NCBI GenBank assembly: GCA_044464765.1
Contig: JBIQKZ010000020.1
Span: forward strand, 1 to 56,909
Length of the DNA: 56,909 nucleotides
Reading direction: 5' to 3'
DNA from: JBIQKZ01 sp044464765
GTDB lineage: Bacteria > Pseudomonadota > Gammaproteobacteria > Burkholderiales > Burkholderiaceae_B
The position numbers and the translations under genes were made by a program. The first letter of the stretch is position 1. The number at the start of each line of letters is the position of its first letter. Positions 33,991 through 41,983 of the stretch are shown piece after piece. The notes under the pieces are model-generated. The model did not search any database, was not told where the DNA came from, and was given only the letters and a program-made list of their open reading frames with translations.

Positions 33991-34060
33991 TGTTGCCTGG
34001 GGCCAGGGGTTCTGGCGCACGCCTTACGCCGGCCCCCAGAGCCCCTGACCCCAGGCAACA
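33991..34060. repeat. Long imperfect inverted repeat between moaA and mobA
   Basis: Arms 33991-34015 and 34036-34060 (25 nt each) pair at 23 positions; the shared start is TGTTGCCTGGGG and the arms end TCTGG/CCAGA. A 20-nt middle contains a smaller GC-rich repeat. The size, GC-rich core and position between genes suggest a REP-like extragenic palindrome. There is no T-run, so it is not a clear terminator. It could also limit transcription from moaA into mobA. Confidence 0.7.
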
Positions 34061-34155
34061 TGCGTAAGAGAGAGTTGTTTGGCGTATGTTGTTGATTCTG
34101 AACTTATGGCGGACTTGCCTTCCGGACCTCGGGCTGGCTTGATATCCAAAAATCT

Positions 34156-34878
34156 ATGGCTGGCCTGACTTCCCAAAATGTGACAGGTTTGATTCTTGCC
34201 GGCGGGCGGGCGCGGCGTATGCAGCCGGTGCAGGGCGGGGGAGCGCCTGTCGATAAGGCTTTGCTAAGGTTGGTGGGCAAAACGCTGGTGGAGCATGCTG
34301 TGGGTTTCCTGGCGCCGCGCGTGGGTAGTTTGCTGATCAGCGCCAATCGCAACCACGATGTGTATGCGAAGTATGGCAGGGTCGTTGCCGATGATCCCGC
34401 CCTGGGGGCCGACTTGGGGCCTCTGGCGGGGGTGGCTAGTGCATTGGCTGTCTGCAACAGCCCATGGCTGGTGGTTATTCCAGTGGATGTGCCGGTATTG
34501 CCGACGGATTTGATTGATCGACTCTATGATGCAGTCGACCATGCATCTGTCGGTGATGCATCTGTCGACGATGGCATGGCCGTTATACGGCCTGAAGCTG
34601 GGGAGGATGGATTGGCGCGCGTTCATGCGGGACTGCGGTCATCCCGGTTGGCGTACGCGACTGGGCAAGATGGTCGGGCCCACCCGCTCTGCATGTTGGT
34701 TCATCGCGATCTACACGGCAGCCTGCAATCGTATCTACGCGATGGCGAACGCAAAGTGCAGACGTGGCAGGAATGCAATCATGCAAAGCCGGTTCTTTTT
34801 GAAGGCAATGAGCGCCTTTTCTTCAATATCAATACCCCGGAAGATTTGCGGCGGCTGGACACGTTCAGCGAGTCTTAA
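34156..34878 (+). CDS. mobA: Molybdenum cofactor guanylyltransferase
   Basis: A 240-residue GTP:Mo-molybdopterin guanylyltransferase, which makes the MGD form needed by FdsA. N-terminal nucleotide-binding loop LILAGGRARRM (13-23), then DKALLRL and the metal Asp in VIPVDVPVLP. It has an odd 15-bp in-frame repeat (34541-34567) encoding HASVGDASVDD, which lengthens one surface loop compared with typical MobA (about 195 residues). The start ATG at 34156 is the first that keeps the LILAGG loop near the N-terminus. Confidence 0.9.
   Translation: MAGLTSQNVTGLILAGGRARRMQPVQGGGAPVDKALLRLVGKTLVEHAVGFLAPRVGSLLISANRNHDVYAKYGRVVADDPALGADLGPLAGVASALAVCNSPWLVVIPVDVPVLPTDLIDRLYDAVDHASVGDASVDDGMAVIRPEAGEDGLARVHAGLRSSRLAYATGQDGRAHPLCMLVHRDLHGSLQSYLRDGERKVQTWQECNHAKPVLFEGNERLFFNINTPEDLRRLDTFSES
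34541..34567 (+). repeat. In-frame 15-bp tandem duplication in mobA
   Basis: ATGCATCTGTCG occurs at 34541-34552 and 34556-34567, a 15-nt period that adds five codons (HASVG, DASVD). The frame is kept. It likely arose by slippage in a loop. Confidence 0.6.
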
Positions 34879-34896
34879 AGACGCTGCTTCGCCCAG

Positions 34897-36102
34897 CTAC
34901 CGCAGCCACTCCGCCCAAGAATAATACGCCACAACATCCCCCTGGCTCACAACCGTATTCTTGGGAATACGCGCCATACCCGTCGACCAGGGCAGTGAAC
35001 TGATCACCCCCGACCCCTGATTTCCAAACGGATGCAAGGCCGTCGTTCCGTCCGGTTCGTGCGTCGCCTTCACCCGAATGAACTCCTCGCGGGTTTCATG
35101 GAACCTGGCGTTGGTTTGAAGCCGGCCATAGCGCACCAAAGGCAGCAGCTCGGTGCGACCCTGCATGCGGCGGATCAAAGGCGACACCAGAAGCGTGAAC
35201 ACCGCAAAAGCGGACACCGGATTGCCCGGCAGGCACACAATGGGCTTGCCATTTGCATAGGCCAGCGCCACTGGCTTGCCCGGCTTCATGCAAACACGCC
35301 ATAAATCCAGCGTGCCGCCCAGGCTTTCGATTGTGGGCTTCACCAGATCCTTCTCGCCCACCGATACGCCACCCACCGTCAGCACCAAGTCGCAGTCGCG
35401 CAACAACGTGCCAAAAGCCTGCTGCAGCGATTCGGTGGTGTCCAGCGCGTGCACGGTATGTACGACCTCGGCGCCAAGGTCCTTGACCTGGGCCGCCAGC
35501 ATGGCGCCATTGGAGTTGTAGATCTGCGCTGGGCCCAGAGGCTGGCCGGGCTCGATGAGTTCATCACCGGTCGAGAGAATGCCAATCCTGATCTTCGGGT
35601 GGACCGCGACCGATGTATAGCCTTGTGAGGCGAGCAGCGCAATTTGCGCCGCGCCGATCAGGACACCGGCTTGAAGGATGGTGGTGTCTTTGCGGACATC
35701 TTCGCCCTGCTTGCGAATGTGCCGACCCAGGACAGGCGCCTCGTTGATAAGCAGGGTATTGTCGGTTTCCGTGCAGTCTTCCTGCATGATGACGGTGTCG
35801 GCGCCCTGGGGAATGACACTGCCGGTGAACAGGCGAATAGTATTGCCGGGCTGCAGGGCATCGGGCGCCTGGCCCGCGAAATTGCGTTGCTGGACCGGCA
35901 TCGGCTTGCCGGGAGCATAGTCGGCATGCCGTATGGCATAGCCGTCCATGGCGCTATTGTCCGACGGAGGCAGATCGTGTTTGGCGACGACATCCTGCGC
36001 CAACACACGACCCAGCGCATGCTCAAGCACGCAGTCGTTGGAAGATTCTGGCCGTTGGCCGACCTCGGCCAACCGGGCCTGCGCGATATCAAAATCTAGC
36101 AT
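34897..36102 (-). CDS. moeA: Molybdopterin molybdenumtransferase
   Basis: A 401-residue MoeA, inserting molybdate into adenylylated molybdopterin. Signatures: PPSDNSAMDGYAIR (45-58), TVGGVSVGEKDLV in the MPT-binding domain, PIVCLPGNPVSAF, and a C-terminal beta domain. It ends the operon moaC-moaD-moaE-moaB-moeA, 6 nt after moaB. It is one of two cofactor operons facing each other across this region (mobA is convergent, 18 nt between stops). Confidence 0.95.
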   Translation of the reverse strand: MLDFDIAQARLAEVGQRPESSNDCVLEHALGRVLAQDVVAKHDLPPSDNSAMDGYAIRHADYAPGKPMPVQQRNFAGQAPDALQPGNTIRLFTGSVIPQGADTVIMQEDCTETDNTLLINEAPVLGRHIRKQGEDVRKDTTILQAGVLIGAAQIALLASQGYTSVAVHPKIRIGILSTGDELIEPGQPLGPAQIYNSNGAMLAAQVKDLGAEVVHTVHALDTTESLQQAFGTLLRDCDLVLTVGGVSVGEKDLVKPTIESLGGTLDLWRVCMKPGKPVALAYANGKPIVCLPGNPVSAFAVFTLLVSPLIRRMQGRTELLPLVRYGRLQTNARFHETREEFIRVKATHEPDGTTALHPFGNQGSGVISSLPWSTGMARIPKNTVVSQGDVVAYYSWAEWLR

Positions 36103-36108
36103 GGGGTT

Positions 36109-36636
36109 TCACTTCTTCAGGTTCAGGTAATACGTGCCAAAGTTGCATGGAGGATGGGTGCTGTCCAGCTGTTCCCTGAGTATGCCTTCCCAGGCGGTCT
36201 TGCAGGCTTTTGTGGAGCCGGGCATGCAGAAGATCAGGGTGTTGTTCGCCGCGCCCGCAAACGCGTCGGATTGCAGCATGGATGTGCCGATCTCCAGGTA
36301 AGAGAGGTGGCGGAACAGCTCGCCGAAACCGGCCAGCGTTGTATCGAGCAAGGGCGTGATCGCCGCTGCCGTGGATTTCTGGTGGGAAAACCCCGTGCCG
36401 CCATTGGTAAGTATGACGTGGATGTCTTCGTTGGCGATCCATTCGCTGACAATATGGCGCACCTGATAGATGTTGCCGGAGTTGAAGCCGCGCTTCACGC
36501 AACGGTGTCCGGCGCCCTGCAGGCTTTGCTCGAGATAGTCGCCCGACGTGTCGTTTTCCGTCGTGCGGTTGTTCGAGATGGTCAGCACGGCGCAGTTCAG
36601 GGGGAAAAGGGGTTGGGTGGTGTCTGCCTTGCTCAC
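36109..36636 (-). CDS. moaB: Molybdenum cofactor biosynthesis protein MoaB (MogA-like adenylyltransferase)
   Basis: A 175-residue MoaB/MogA-fold protein. The family loop appears as SNNRTTENDTSG (21-32), and the nucleotide loop as NGGTGFS (78-84), with PGST near 142. In bacteria lacking mogA, MoaB-type proteins can adenylylate molybdopterin before MoeA acts. The start shares ATGA with the moaE stop. Confidence 0.92.
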   Translation of the reverse strand: MSKADTTQPLFPLNCAVLTISNNRTTENDTSGDYLEQSLQGAGHRCVKRGFNSGNIYQVRHIVSEWIANEDIHVILTNGGTGFSHQKSTAAAITPLLDTTLAGFGELFRHLSYLEIGTSMLQSDAFAGAANNTLIFCMPGSTKACKTAWEGILREQLDSTHPPCNFGTYYLNLKK

Positions 36637-37121
36637 GGCGCGGTATCCTTGGTGTCGTGATGGGTTTCAGTATTCCATTGGTCGGTTTTGCTGGCATCGG
36701 ATTCGCGCTGCTCGACCCAGAAGCGCCTGCCATCGGCCAGGGTTTCCCGTTTCCAGAAGGGTGCGCGCGTTTTCAAGGCGTCGATGACGTATTCGCAGGC
36801 CTGGAAAGCCTCGCCCCGATGGGCGCTGGCGACGGCGATGAACACGATTTGTTCTTTGTGATGCAGCTCTCCGTAACGATGCACCGCCAGTATCTCGGCC
36901 ACATCCCATCGCTGGCGCGCGGTTTCGCAGATGGTTTCGATCTCGCGCTCGCACATGCCCGGATAATGTTCCAGGAACAGGCTTTGGGTAGGTGTGTCGT
37001 GCTGGTAGTCGCGCACATAGCCGGTAAAGGTAACCACCGCACCCGCCTGGCCCGCCGTGCGCTCGCGTAATTGGCGCGTCAAGGCCGCAGTGTCGAAGTC
37101 TTCATGTTGGACCACCACCAT
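36633..37121 (-). CDS. moaE: Molybdopterin synthase catalytic subunit
   Basis: A 162-residue MoaE that adds two sulfurs from MoaD to cyclic pyranopterin monophosphate. Signatures: AVVTFTGYVRDY, LEHYPGMCEREI, VHRYGELHHKEQIVFIAVASAHRGEAF, and the active-site lysine in APFWKRE. An approximately 20-residue polar tail (SDASKTDQWNTETHHDTKDTAP) extends beyond the usual end. The start follows moaD by 1 nt. Confidence 0.95.
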   Translation of the reverse strand: MVVVQHEDFDTAALTRQLRERTAGQAGAVVTFTGYVRDYQHDTPTQSLFLEHYPGMCEREIETICETARQRWDVAEILAVHRYGELHHKEQIVFIAVASAHRGEAFQACEYVIDALKTRAPFWKRETLADGRRFWVEQRESDASKTDQWNTETHHDTKDTAP

Positions 37122-37122
37122 G

Positions 37123-37374
37123 TCAGCCTCCGGTAACGGGTTCGAAGACGGCCACCTCGTCGCCGGGATTGATCACTGTGCTGAGCGGGACATGAAATTG
37201 ATTAACCGCCAGCTTCAGGCGCTTGGTGGGCGCCAATTGCGGATAGCGCTGCTCGAGCTGATCCAGCCAGTCGGCTCCGCTGATGGGCTCGGCCAAGGGC
37301 CAGGACTCTTGCCGGCGTTGCGTTTGCTCCGCAACCTGTGCGAAATAAAGAACGTTAATTGCTGTGCCACTCAC
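37123..37374 (-). CDS. moaD: Molybdopterin synthase sulfur carrier subunit
   Basis: An 83-residue ubiquitin-like carrier ending in the obligatory Gly-Gly (VTGG), which becomes a thiocarboxylate. INVLYFAQVAEQT is the standard start. It overlaps the moaC end by 20 nt, so the two are translationally coupled. The activating enzyme MoeB is not in the window. Confidence 0.93.
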   Translation of the reverse strand: MSGTAINVLYFAQVAEQTQRRQESWPLAEPISGADWLDQLEQRYPQLAPTKRLKLAVNQFHVPLSTVINPGDEVAVFEPVTGG

Positions 37375-37852
37375 CGCTTTTACCTCCGGTTTTGTGCCTG
37401 AGCCTGATTTCTTCCAGGATGATGCCCTTGTCGGCGGCCTTGCACATATCGTAAATGGTCAGTGCCGCAATGCTGCAGGCGGTCATGGCTTCCATTTCGA
37501 CACCGGTCGTGTGATCGGTGCGGCATGTGGTGCGCACGGTTACCGTGCAGGCGTCGTCGTCCAGGAAAAATTCTACTCCCGCAAAGCTAAGGGGCAGGCT
37601 ATGGCATAAGGGGATGAGCTCGGCGCAGCGCTTGGCCGCCAGAACACCCGCGACGCGGGCGGTATTAAGGACTTCGCCTTTACTGTTGTCCTGGGCCGTT
37701 AGCAGGCGGTAGGCGGTGGCGCTAAGCCGTACCCGGCCCTCGGCGACGGCGCTGCGTTGCGTTGAAGCCTTGTTGCTGACGTCGACCATGCGAACCTGGC
37801 CCGACTCATCAAGATGGCTGAGACTGGCCTCGACCGTTGTGGGTTGACTCAT
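37355..37852 (-). CDS. moaC: Cyclic pyranopterin monophosphate synthase accessory protein MoaC
   Basis: A 165-residue MoaC acting with MoaA in the first step of Mo-cofactor synthesis. Signatures: KGEVLNTARVAGVLAAKR, IPLCHSLPLS, GVEMEAMTACSIAALTIYDMCKAADKG. The ATG at 37852 is chosen over an open frame extending 90 nt further; the extension has no matching family sequence. It is first in the operon moaCDEB-moeA. No Mo-cofactor riboswitch was recognisable in its leader. Confidence 0.95.
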   Translation of the reverse strand: MSQPTTVEASLSHLDESGQVRMVDVSNKASTQRSAVAEGRVRLSATAYRLLTAQDNSKGEVLNTARVAGVLAAKRCAELIPLCHSLPLSFAGVEFFLDDDACTVTVRTTCRTDHTTGVEMEAMTACSIAALTIYDMCKAADKGIILEEIRLRHKTGGKSGEWHSN

Positions 37853-38075
37853 GATTGGAAACGTTTTGAATGGATGAACATACTTATAATATACGCCATA
37901 GAACACCCCGGCGACGGATTGCGCCCAGGCCGCTGCGAGCACGCCGGTTGCTGCGCTGCCAGCAGCATCTTAAGCACTTTGTCGGCATCATAATGATAGA
38001 CTGGGACAGCAGGCTATGCGGCATTGCGGCATTTTGCCTACCCATCCCCCGCATTTTTAGTGAACGGAGAAAACT

Positions 38076-38582
38076 ATGTCTATTAAAGTAGGTGATCGCA
38101 TTCCCGATGGCAAGCTGGCCGAGTATATCGAGGTCGAATCCGAGGGATGCAGCGTTGGACCGAACGCGTTTCCTGTGGCCGAGAACGCCAAGGGTAAAAC
38201 CATTGCGCTGTTTGCCGTGCCGGGGGCATTTACGCCCACATGCTCTGAGCAGCACTTGCCGGGCTACCTTCAGGCCGCCGATCAACTGAAGGCCAAGGGT
38301 GTCGACGAAATCTGGTGCGTGGCGGTGAATGATCCCTTCGTCATGGGCGCCTGGGGGCGCGATAATGGCGTCGACGGACGTATCCGCATGCTCGGAGACG
38401 GCAGCGGCACCTGGACCAAGCAACTCGGCCTGGAACTGGACCTGACCAGCAGGGGCTTGGGCGTGCGTTCACAGCGGTATTCCGCCTTGCTCAAAGACGG
38501 CGTGATCGAGCAGCTTAATCTCGAAGAGGGCGGCGCCGGATTGCAGACCAGCGATGCGCAAACGCTTCTATCCCAGCTTTAA
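38076..38582 (+). CDS. Peroxiredoxin (Prx5/AhpE-type 1- or 2-Cys)
   Basis: A 168-residue Prx5-family peroxidase. Peroxidatic C56 is in PGAFTPTCSEQH, and the resolving partner is uncertain (C25 and C81 are the other Cys). It reduces H2O2 and organic peroxides using glutaredoxin or thioredoxin. GAACGGAGAAA precedes the ATG. It is a stand-alone gene diverging from moaC, with about 220 nt between. Confidence 0.92.
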   Translation: MSIKVGDRIPDGKLAEYIEVESEGCSVGPNAFPVAENAKGKTIALFAVPGAFTPTCSEQHLPGYLQAADQLKAKGVDEIWCVAVNDPFVMGAWGRDNGVDGRIRMLGDGSGTWTKQLGLELDLTSRGLGVRSQRYSALLKDGVIEQLNLEEGGAGLQTSDAQTLLSQL

Positions 38583-38721
38583 ACCGCTTTTCGGCCAGGT
38601 TCAGGCAGAGCGCTGCGGGACCTGGATGTCTCGCCCAGGGGTGCACGTCTGCCCTCGGTAGGTTAGCGGCTCCGGGCATGCCGGATCTCCCGGGAGCCCG
38701 GCCATGACGACACGGAAGTAA

Positions 38722-40071
38722 ATGATTAATACGGTCGCCTCTTTCTTTTCGCTGTACCTGGCGACGCTTCTCCTGCTGCTGGGCACCGGCCTTTTCAATA
38801 CCTATCTTGGCTTGCGCCTCACGGCGGCATCGGTTTCCGAAGTCTGGGTGGGGGCGCTGATTGCGGCTTATTATCTGGGCTTGGTGCTTGGCGCCCGCTA
38901 TGGTCACAAACTGATTATCCGGGTCGGGCATATACGGACATACGCGGCGACGGCAGCCATCGTAACCACGGCAGTGCTTGCCATGGCGCTGGTCGATAGC
39001 CTATGGGTATGGCTCGCGCTTCGCCTGGTTGTCGGGCTGGCCATGGTAAGCCAGTTCATGGTGATCGAAAGCTGGCTTAACGAGCAAACCGAAAATCACC
39101 AGCGCGCCGGCGTGTTCGCACTGTATATGGTGTTTTCCGGGCTGGGCACCGTTCTGGGCCAGTTGTCCCTTACCTTGTTTGCACAGCTCAATTACGAGCC
39201 ACTGATCTTTTCTGCCATTTGCTCGGTGCTGTGTTTGGTGCCTGTGGCGCTGACGCGCCGGCTGCACCCCGCCATGCTGACGCCGGCGCCTATTCTCCCC
39301 CGCTACTATCTGTCGCGCGTCCCCATGTCGTTGGCCGTGGTTTTCGTGACAGGCGCCTTGACCGGTGCGTTCTATGGGCTGGGGCCGGTGTTTGCCGTGA
39401 AGCAAAACTTAAGCAGCGACCAAGTGGCCCTGTTCCTGGCGGCTGCGGTGGCCGCCGGCTTGGTGGCTCAAGGGCCTTTGGGGTGGCTGGCCGATCGAGT
39501 CAATCGCGCGGGCTTGTTGCGCATGAATGCCTTCTTGCTGATGCTGGTGGGGATTCCTTTGTGGGGATGGTGGGATCTGCCTTTTTGGATTCTGCTGGCG
39601 ATTTCTGCTGCATTTGGGGTTTTGCAATTCACGCTTTACCCGATTGGTGTCGCGTTTGCCAACGATAACGTCGATCCTGACCGCCGCGTGGGGCTAAGTG
39701 CGGTCTTGCTGATGACGTACGGCTTAGGCGCGTGTATTGGACCTTTATTGGTGGGCGCCTTGATGCGCCACTGGGGGAACAGCCTGTTCTTTATTTTCGT
39801 TTCGGCCAGTGCGGGCATCTTGGTGATGTTTGTACGGCCACAACGTGTGACGGGCGAAAACCTTAGCGATGACGCGCCCACGCACTTCATGCCGATGTCC
39901 GAGCTGCAGGCGACACCCGTTGTTGCTGCGCTGGATCCGCGAGTGGATGTCGAAACCGATGTGTCGCGTGAAGTTGCGGAGGCCGATGCTGAGCCCGACC
40001 CCCAGGCAGAATTCGATGTGCCGCCGGAAGCGGGGCCGGCAGCACAAACGGGTTTCAGTCGGGATCAATGA
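38722..40071 (+). CDS. MFS transporter (YcaD-like) with acidic C-terminal tail
   Basis: A 449-residue major-facilitator protein with 12 predicted helices and the motif-A-like loop GARYGHKLIIRVGHIRTY between helices 2 and 3. The last 70 residues are hydrophilic and acidic (DPRVDVETDVSREVAEADAEPDPQAEFD), extending well beyond the final helix; such tails occur in the YcaD/UMF family. The substrate is unknown. GGAAG precedes the start. It is convergent with bioB, 7-nt overlap. Confidence 0.85.
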   Translation: MINTVASFFSLYLATLLLLLGTGLFNTYLGLRLTAASVSEVWVGALIAAYYLGLVLGARYGHKLIIRVGHIRTYAATAAIVTTAVLAMALVDSLWVWLALRLVVGLAMVSQFMVIESWLNEQTENHQRAGVFALYMVFSGLGTVLGQLSLTLFAQLNYEPLIFSAICSVLCLVPVALTRRLHPAMLTPAPILPRYYLSRVPMSLAVVFVTGALTGAFYGLGPVFAVKQNLSSDQVALFLAAAVAAGLVAQGPLGWLADRVNRAGLLRMNAFLLMLVGIPLWGWWDLPFWILLAISAAFGVLQFTLYPIGVAFANDNVDPDRRVGLSAVLLMTYGLGACIGPLLVGALMRHWGNSLFFIFVSASAGILVMFVRPQRVTGENLSDDAPTHFMPMSELQATPVVAALDPRVDVETDVSREVAEADAEPDPQAEFDVPPEAGPAAQTGFSRDQ

Positions 40072-41159
40072 GCCGCGGCGTCGGGCTCGGTGGGGAGGTA
40101 TAAGGTGCTGGCGCTGTGCGCCTGGCTGACGGTGCCGGGTTCCGGGCTGGCGGGGTGATGCTGGGCGTGCACGGTATCGGTGGCCGCGTGCAGGCCCAGG
40201 CGCTTGAACATCGCCTGATCCTGCACAAACTGCGGGTTGCCGGTGGTCAGCAATTTTTCGCCGTAGAAAATCGAGTTGGCGCCGGCAATAAAGCACATGG
40301 CCTGGGTGGATTCGTCCATTTCCTCGCGTCCTGCCGATAGGCGCACCACGGCTTTCGGCATGGTGATACGGGCGACCGCAATGGTGCGGATGAATTCGAA
40401 AGGGTCGATGGCATCGACGTTTTCCAAAGGCGTACCGGCCACTTTGACCAGGTTGTTGATGGGAACGGAGTCGGGATAGGGCTGCATATTGGCCAGTTGC
40501 ACGATCAGCCCGGCGCGTTCGCGGCGTGACTCGCCCAGCCCCACGATGCCGCCGCAGCACACATTGATGCCGGCATTACGCACACGTTCGAGCGTATCCA
40601 GGCGGTCTTGGTAGGTGCGGGTGGAGATGATCTGGCCGTAGAACTCGGGTGAGGTGTCCAGATTATGGTTGTAGTAGTCGAGCCCAGCCTCGCGCAGTTG
40701 CTCGGCCTGGCCGTCTTTCAGCATGCCCAGCGTGACACAGGTTTCCAGGCCCAGCGCCTTGACTTCAGCGACCATGCGCGCAACGGCGTCGATTTGGTGG
40801 GCCTTGGGCGAGCGCCAGGCGGCTCCCATGCAAAAGCGTTGGGCGCCACCGGCCTTGGCTTGTCGGGCTGATGCCAGAACTTCGTCCAGGGGAAGCAGTG
40901 CGTCTTTCTCGACACCCGTGTCGTAGCGTGCCGATTGAGGGCAGTAGGAACAGTCTTCAGGACAGCCGCCGGTTTTGATGGACAGCAGGCTGGACAGCTG
41001 CACCGCATTGGCCTCGTGATGTTGCCGGTGCGTTACCTGCGCCTTGAAGAGCAGGTCGAGCATGGGAAGCTCGTACAAGTCGATGACTTCTTGCACTGAC
41101 CAACGTGGCTTAGCCGAGGCTGCGGCGGGATTCTTACGGGAAAGACTAAGAGTTTCCAT
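40065..41159 (-). CDS. bioB: Biotin synthase
   Basis: A 364-residue radical-SAM enzyme inserting sulfur into dethiobiotin. [4Fe-4S] motif C66, C70, C73 (CPEDCSYC), then FCMGAAWRSPK and GLDYYNHNLDTS, with the [2Fe-2S]-ligand region NVCCGGIVGLGES. The ATG at 41159 (METLSLSRK) is used; the frame remains open upstream but is low-complexity there (see repeats at 41169-41213). A C-terminal tail of about 30 residues (TVHAQHHPASPEPGTVSQ...) is unusual. No other bio genes are in the window. Confidence 0.95.
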   Translation of the reverse strand: METLSLSRKNPAAASAKPRWSVQEVIDLYELPMLDLLFKAQVTHRQHHEANAVQLSSLLSIKTGGCPEDCSYCPQSARYDTGVEKDALLPLDEVLASARQAKAGGAQRFCMGAAWRSPKAHQIDAVARMVAEVKALGLETCVTLGMLKDGQAEQLREAGLDYYNHNLDTSPEFYGQIISTRTYQDRLDTLERVRNAGINVCCGGIVGLGESRRERAGLIVQLANMQPYPDSVPINNLVKVAGTPLENVDAIDPFEFIRTIAVARITMPKAVVRLSAGREEMDESTQAMCFIAGANSIFYGEKLLTTGNPQFVQDQAMFKRLGLHAATDTVHAQHHPASPEPGTVSQAHSASTLYLPTEPDAAAH

Positions 41160-41523
41160 GGTGTGATGATTACTTGTTCGATGGGATTGCTTGTTCGGCG
41201 GATTGCTTGTTCGACGAGGTGGCTTCGATAGGGCGCATGTGGCGCGTAAGTACAATGCCATATGATAGGCTCGGCCTTGCACAAGGGCAAGGCGCCCAGC
41301 TGACTATCTTTTGCCAAACAGATGCCAATTCCCCTTAACACGCATTAAGTTCCGCTATATATCTTTGTGCTCGAGGGTGTAGGCCAGATTTTCAGCTTGC
41401 GCCCCAATTGTATCCATACGTGTCCATGCTGGAAGGGGTCAAAAAAAGCAAAGCGTCTTGGCGGTGTGCTCGTAACGGGCCGTATCAGGCTATTATTCTA
41501 GTTTTCTAGAGGAGAGTCTGGGG
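41160..41523. other. Divergent intergenic region bioB / thioesterase
   Basis: A 364-nt stretch with no convincing gene. It holds the three direct repeats at 41169-41213 next to bioB, and a TATTAT hexamer at 41491-41496 that could be the -10 box of the thioesterase gene. No known riboswitch or Bir-type operator was recognised. Confidence 0.5.
41169..41213. repeat. Three direct repeats ATTRCTTGTTCG upstream of bioB
   Basis: Copies start at 41169, 41186 and 41202 (periods 17 and 16 nt), spanning the bioB leader 10-54 nt before the start codon. The minus-strand form is CGAACAAGYAAT. Regular spacing of about 1.5 helical turns could suit repeated regulator binding, or be simple slippage. Confidence 0.6.
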
Positions 41524-41946
41524 ATGAGCCAGTTCAAACACAGTCTGACGGTCAATTGGGGCGATTGCGACGATGCCGGCATTGTTTTCTATCCCACATT
41601 CTTCTACTGGTTCGACAGCACCTACCACGCCTTCTTGCGCAGTGCGAACCTTAAATTGCGGGATCTGCGCGAGCGCTATCAGGCCGTTACACCCCTGATG
41701 GATGCCGGAAGCAATTTCCGCTCGCCCGTCACCTACGATGATGTGATCACCATCGAAGCCGTCGTCGCCGAATGGGCCCTTAAGCGGTTCCGGTTGGAGT
41801 ACACCGTTACCTGCGGTGACCGGCTCATAGCCAGTGGCTACGAACTGCGTTCGTGGGCGACGGTCGACGAACAGGGCCGATTGAAAGGCAGCCCCATTCC
41901 TGATGAATTCAAGGCCGCCTTGGGTGGCCCCGTTACGCAGGGCTAA
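41524..41946 (+). CDS. Acyl-CoA thioesterase, 4-hydroxybenzoyl-CoA thioesterase family
   Basis: A 140-residue hot-dog-fold thioesterase. The catalytic loop reads GDCDDAGIVFYPTFFYWFD, with D16 matching the nucleophile/general base of 4-hydroxybenzoyl-CoA thioesterases (DCDPAGIV). It hydrolyses an acyl-CoA, possibly an aromatic one made by the neighbouring ligases. AGAGGAGAG precedes the ATG. It converges on the hydroxycinnamate operon with 37 nt between stops. Confidence 0.85.
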   Translation: MSQFKHSLTVNWGDCDDAGIVFYPTFFYWFDSTYHAFLRSANLKLRDLRERYQAVTPLMDAGSNFRSPVTYDDVITIEAVVAEWALKRFRLEYTVTCGDRLIASGYELRSWATVDEQGRLKGSPIPDEFKAALGGPVTQG

Positions 41947-41983
41947 GGCGGCCCCGTTTCACCGAGCCAATAGACGATCGGGG

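Noticed and set aside
36089..36733. A 214-codon frame over moaB
   Set aside because: Overlaps moaB entirely in another frame, and moaB has clear motifs.
37355..38076. Possible Mo-cofactor riboswitch ahead of moaC
   Set aside because: No recognisable conserved core could be found in the leader by eye.
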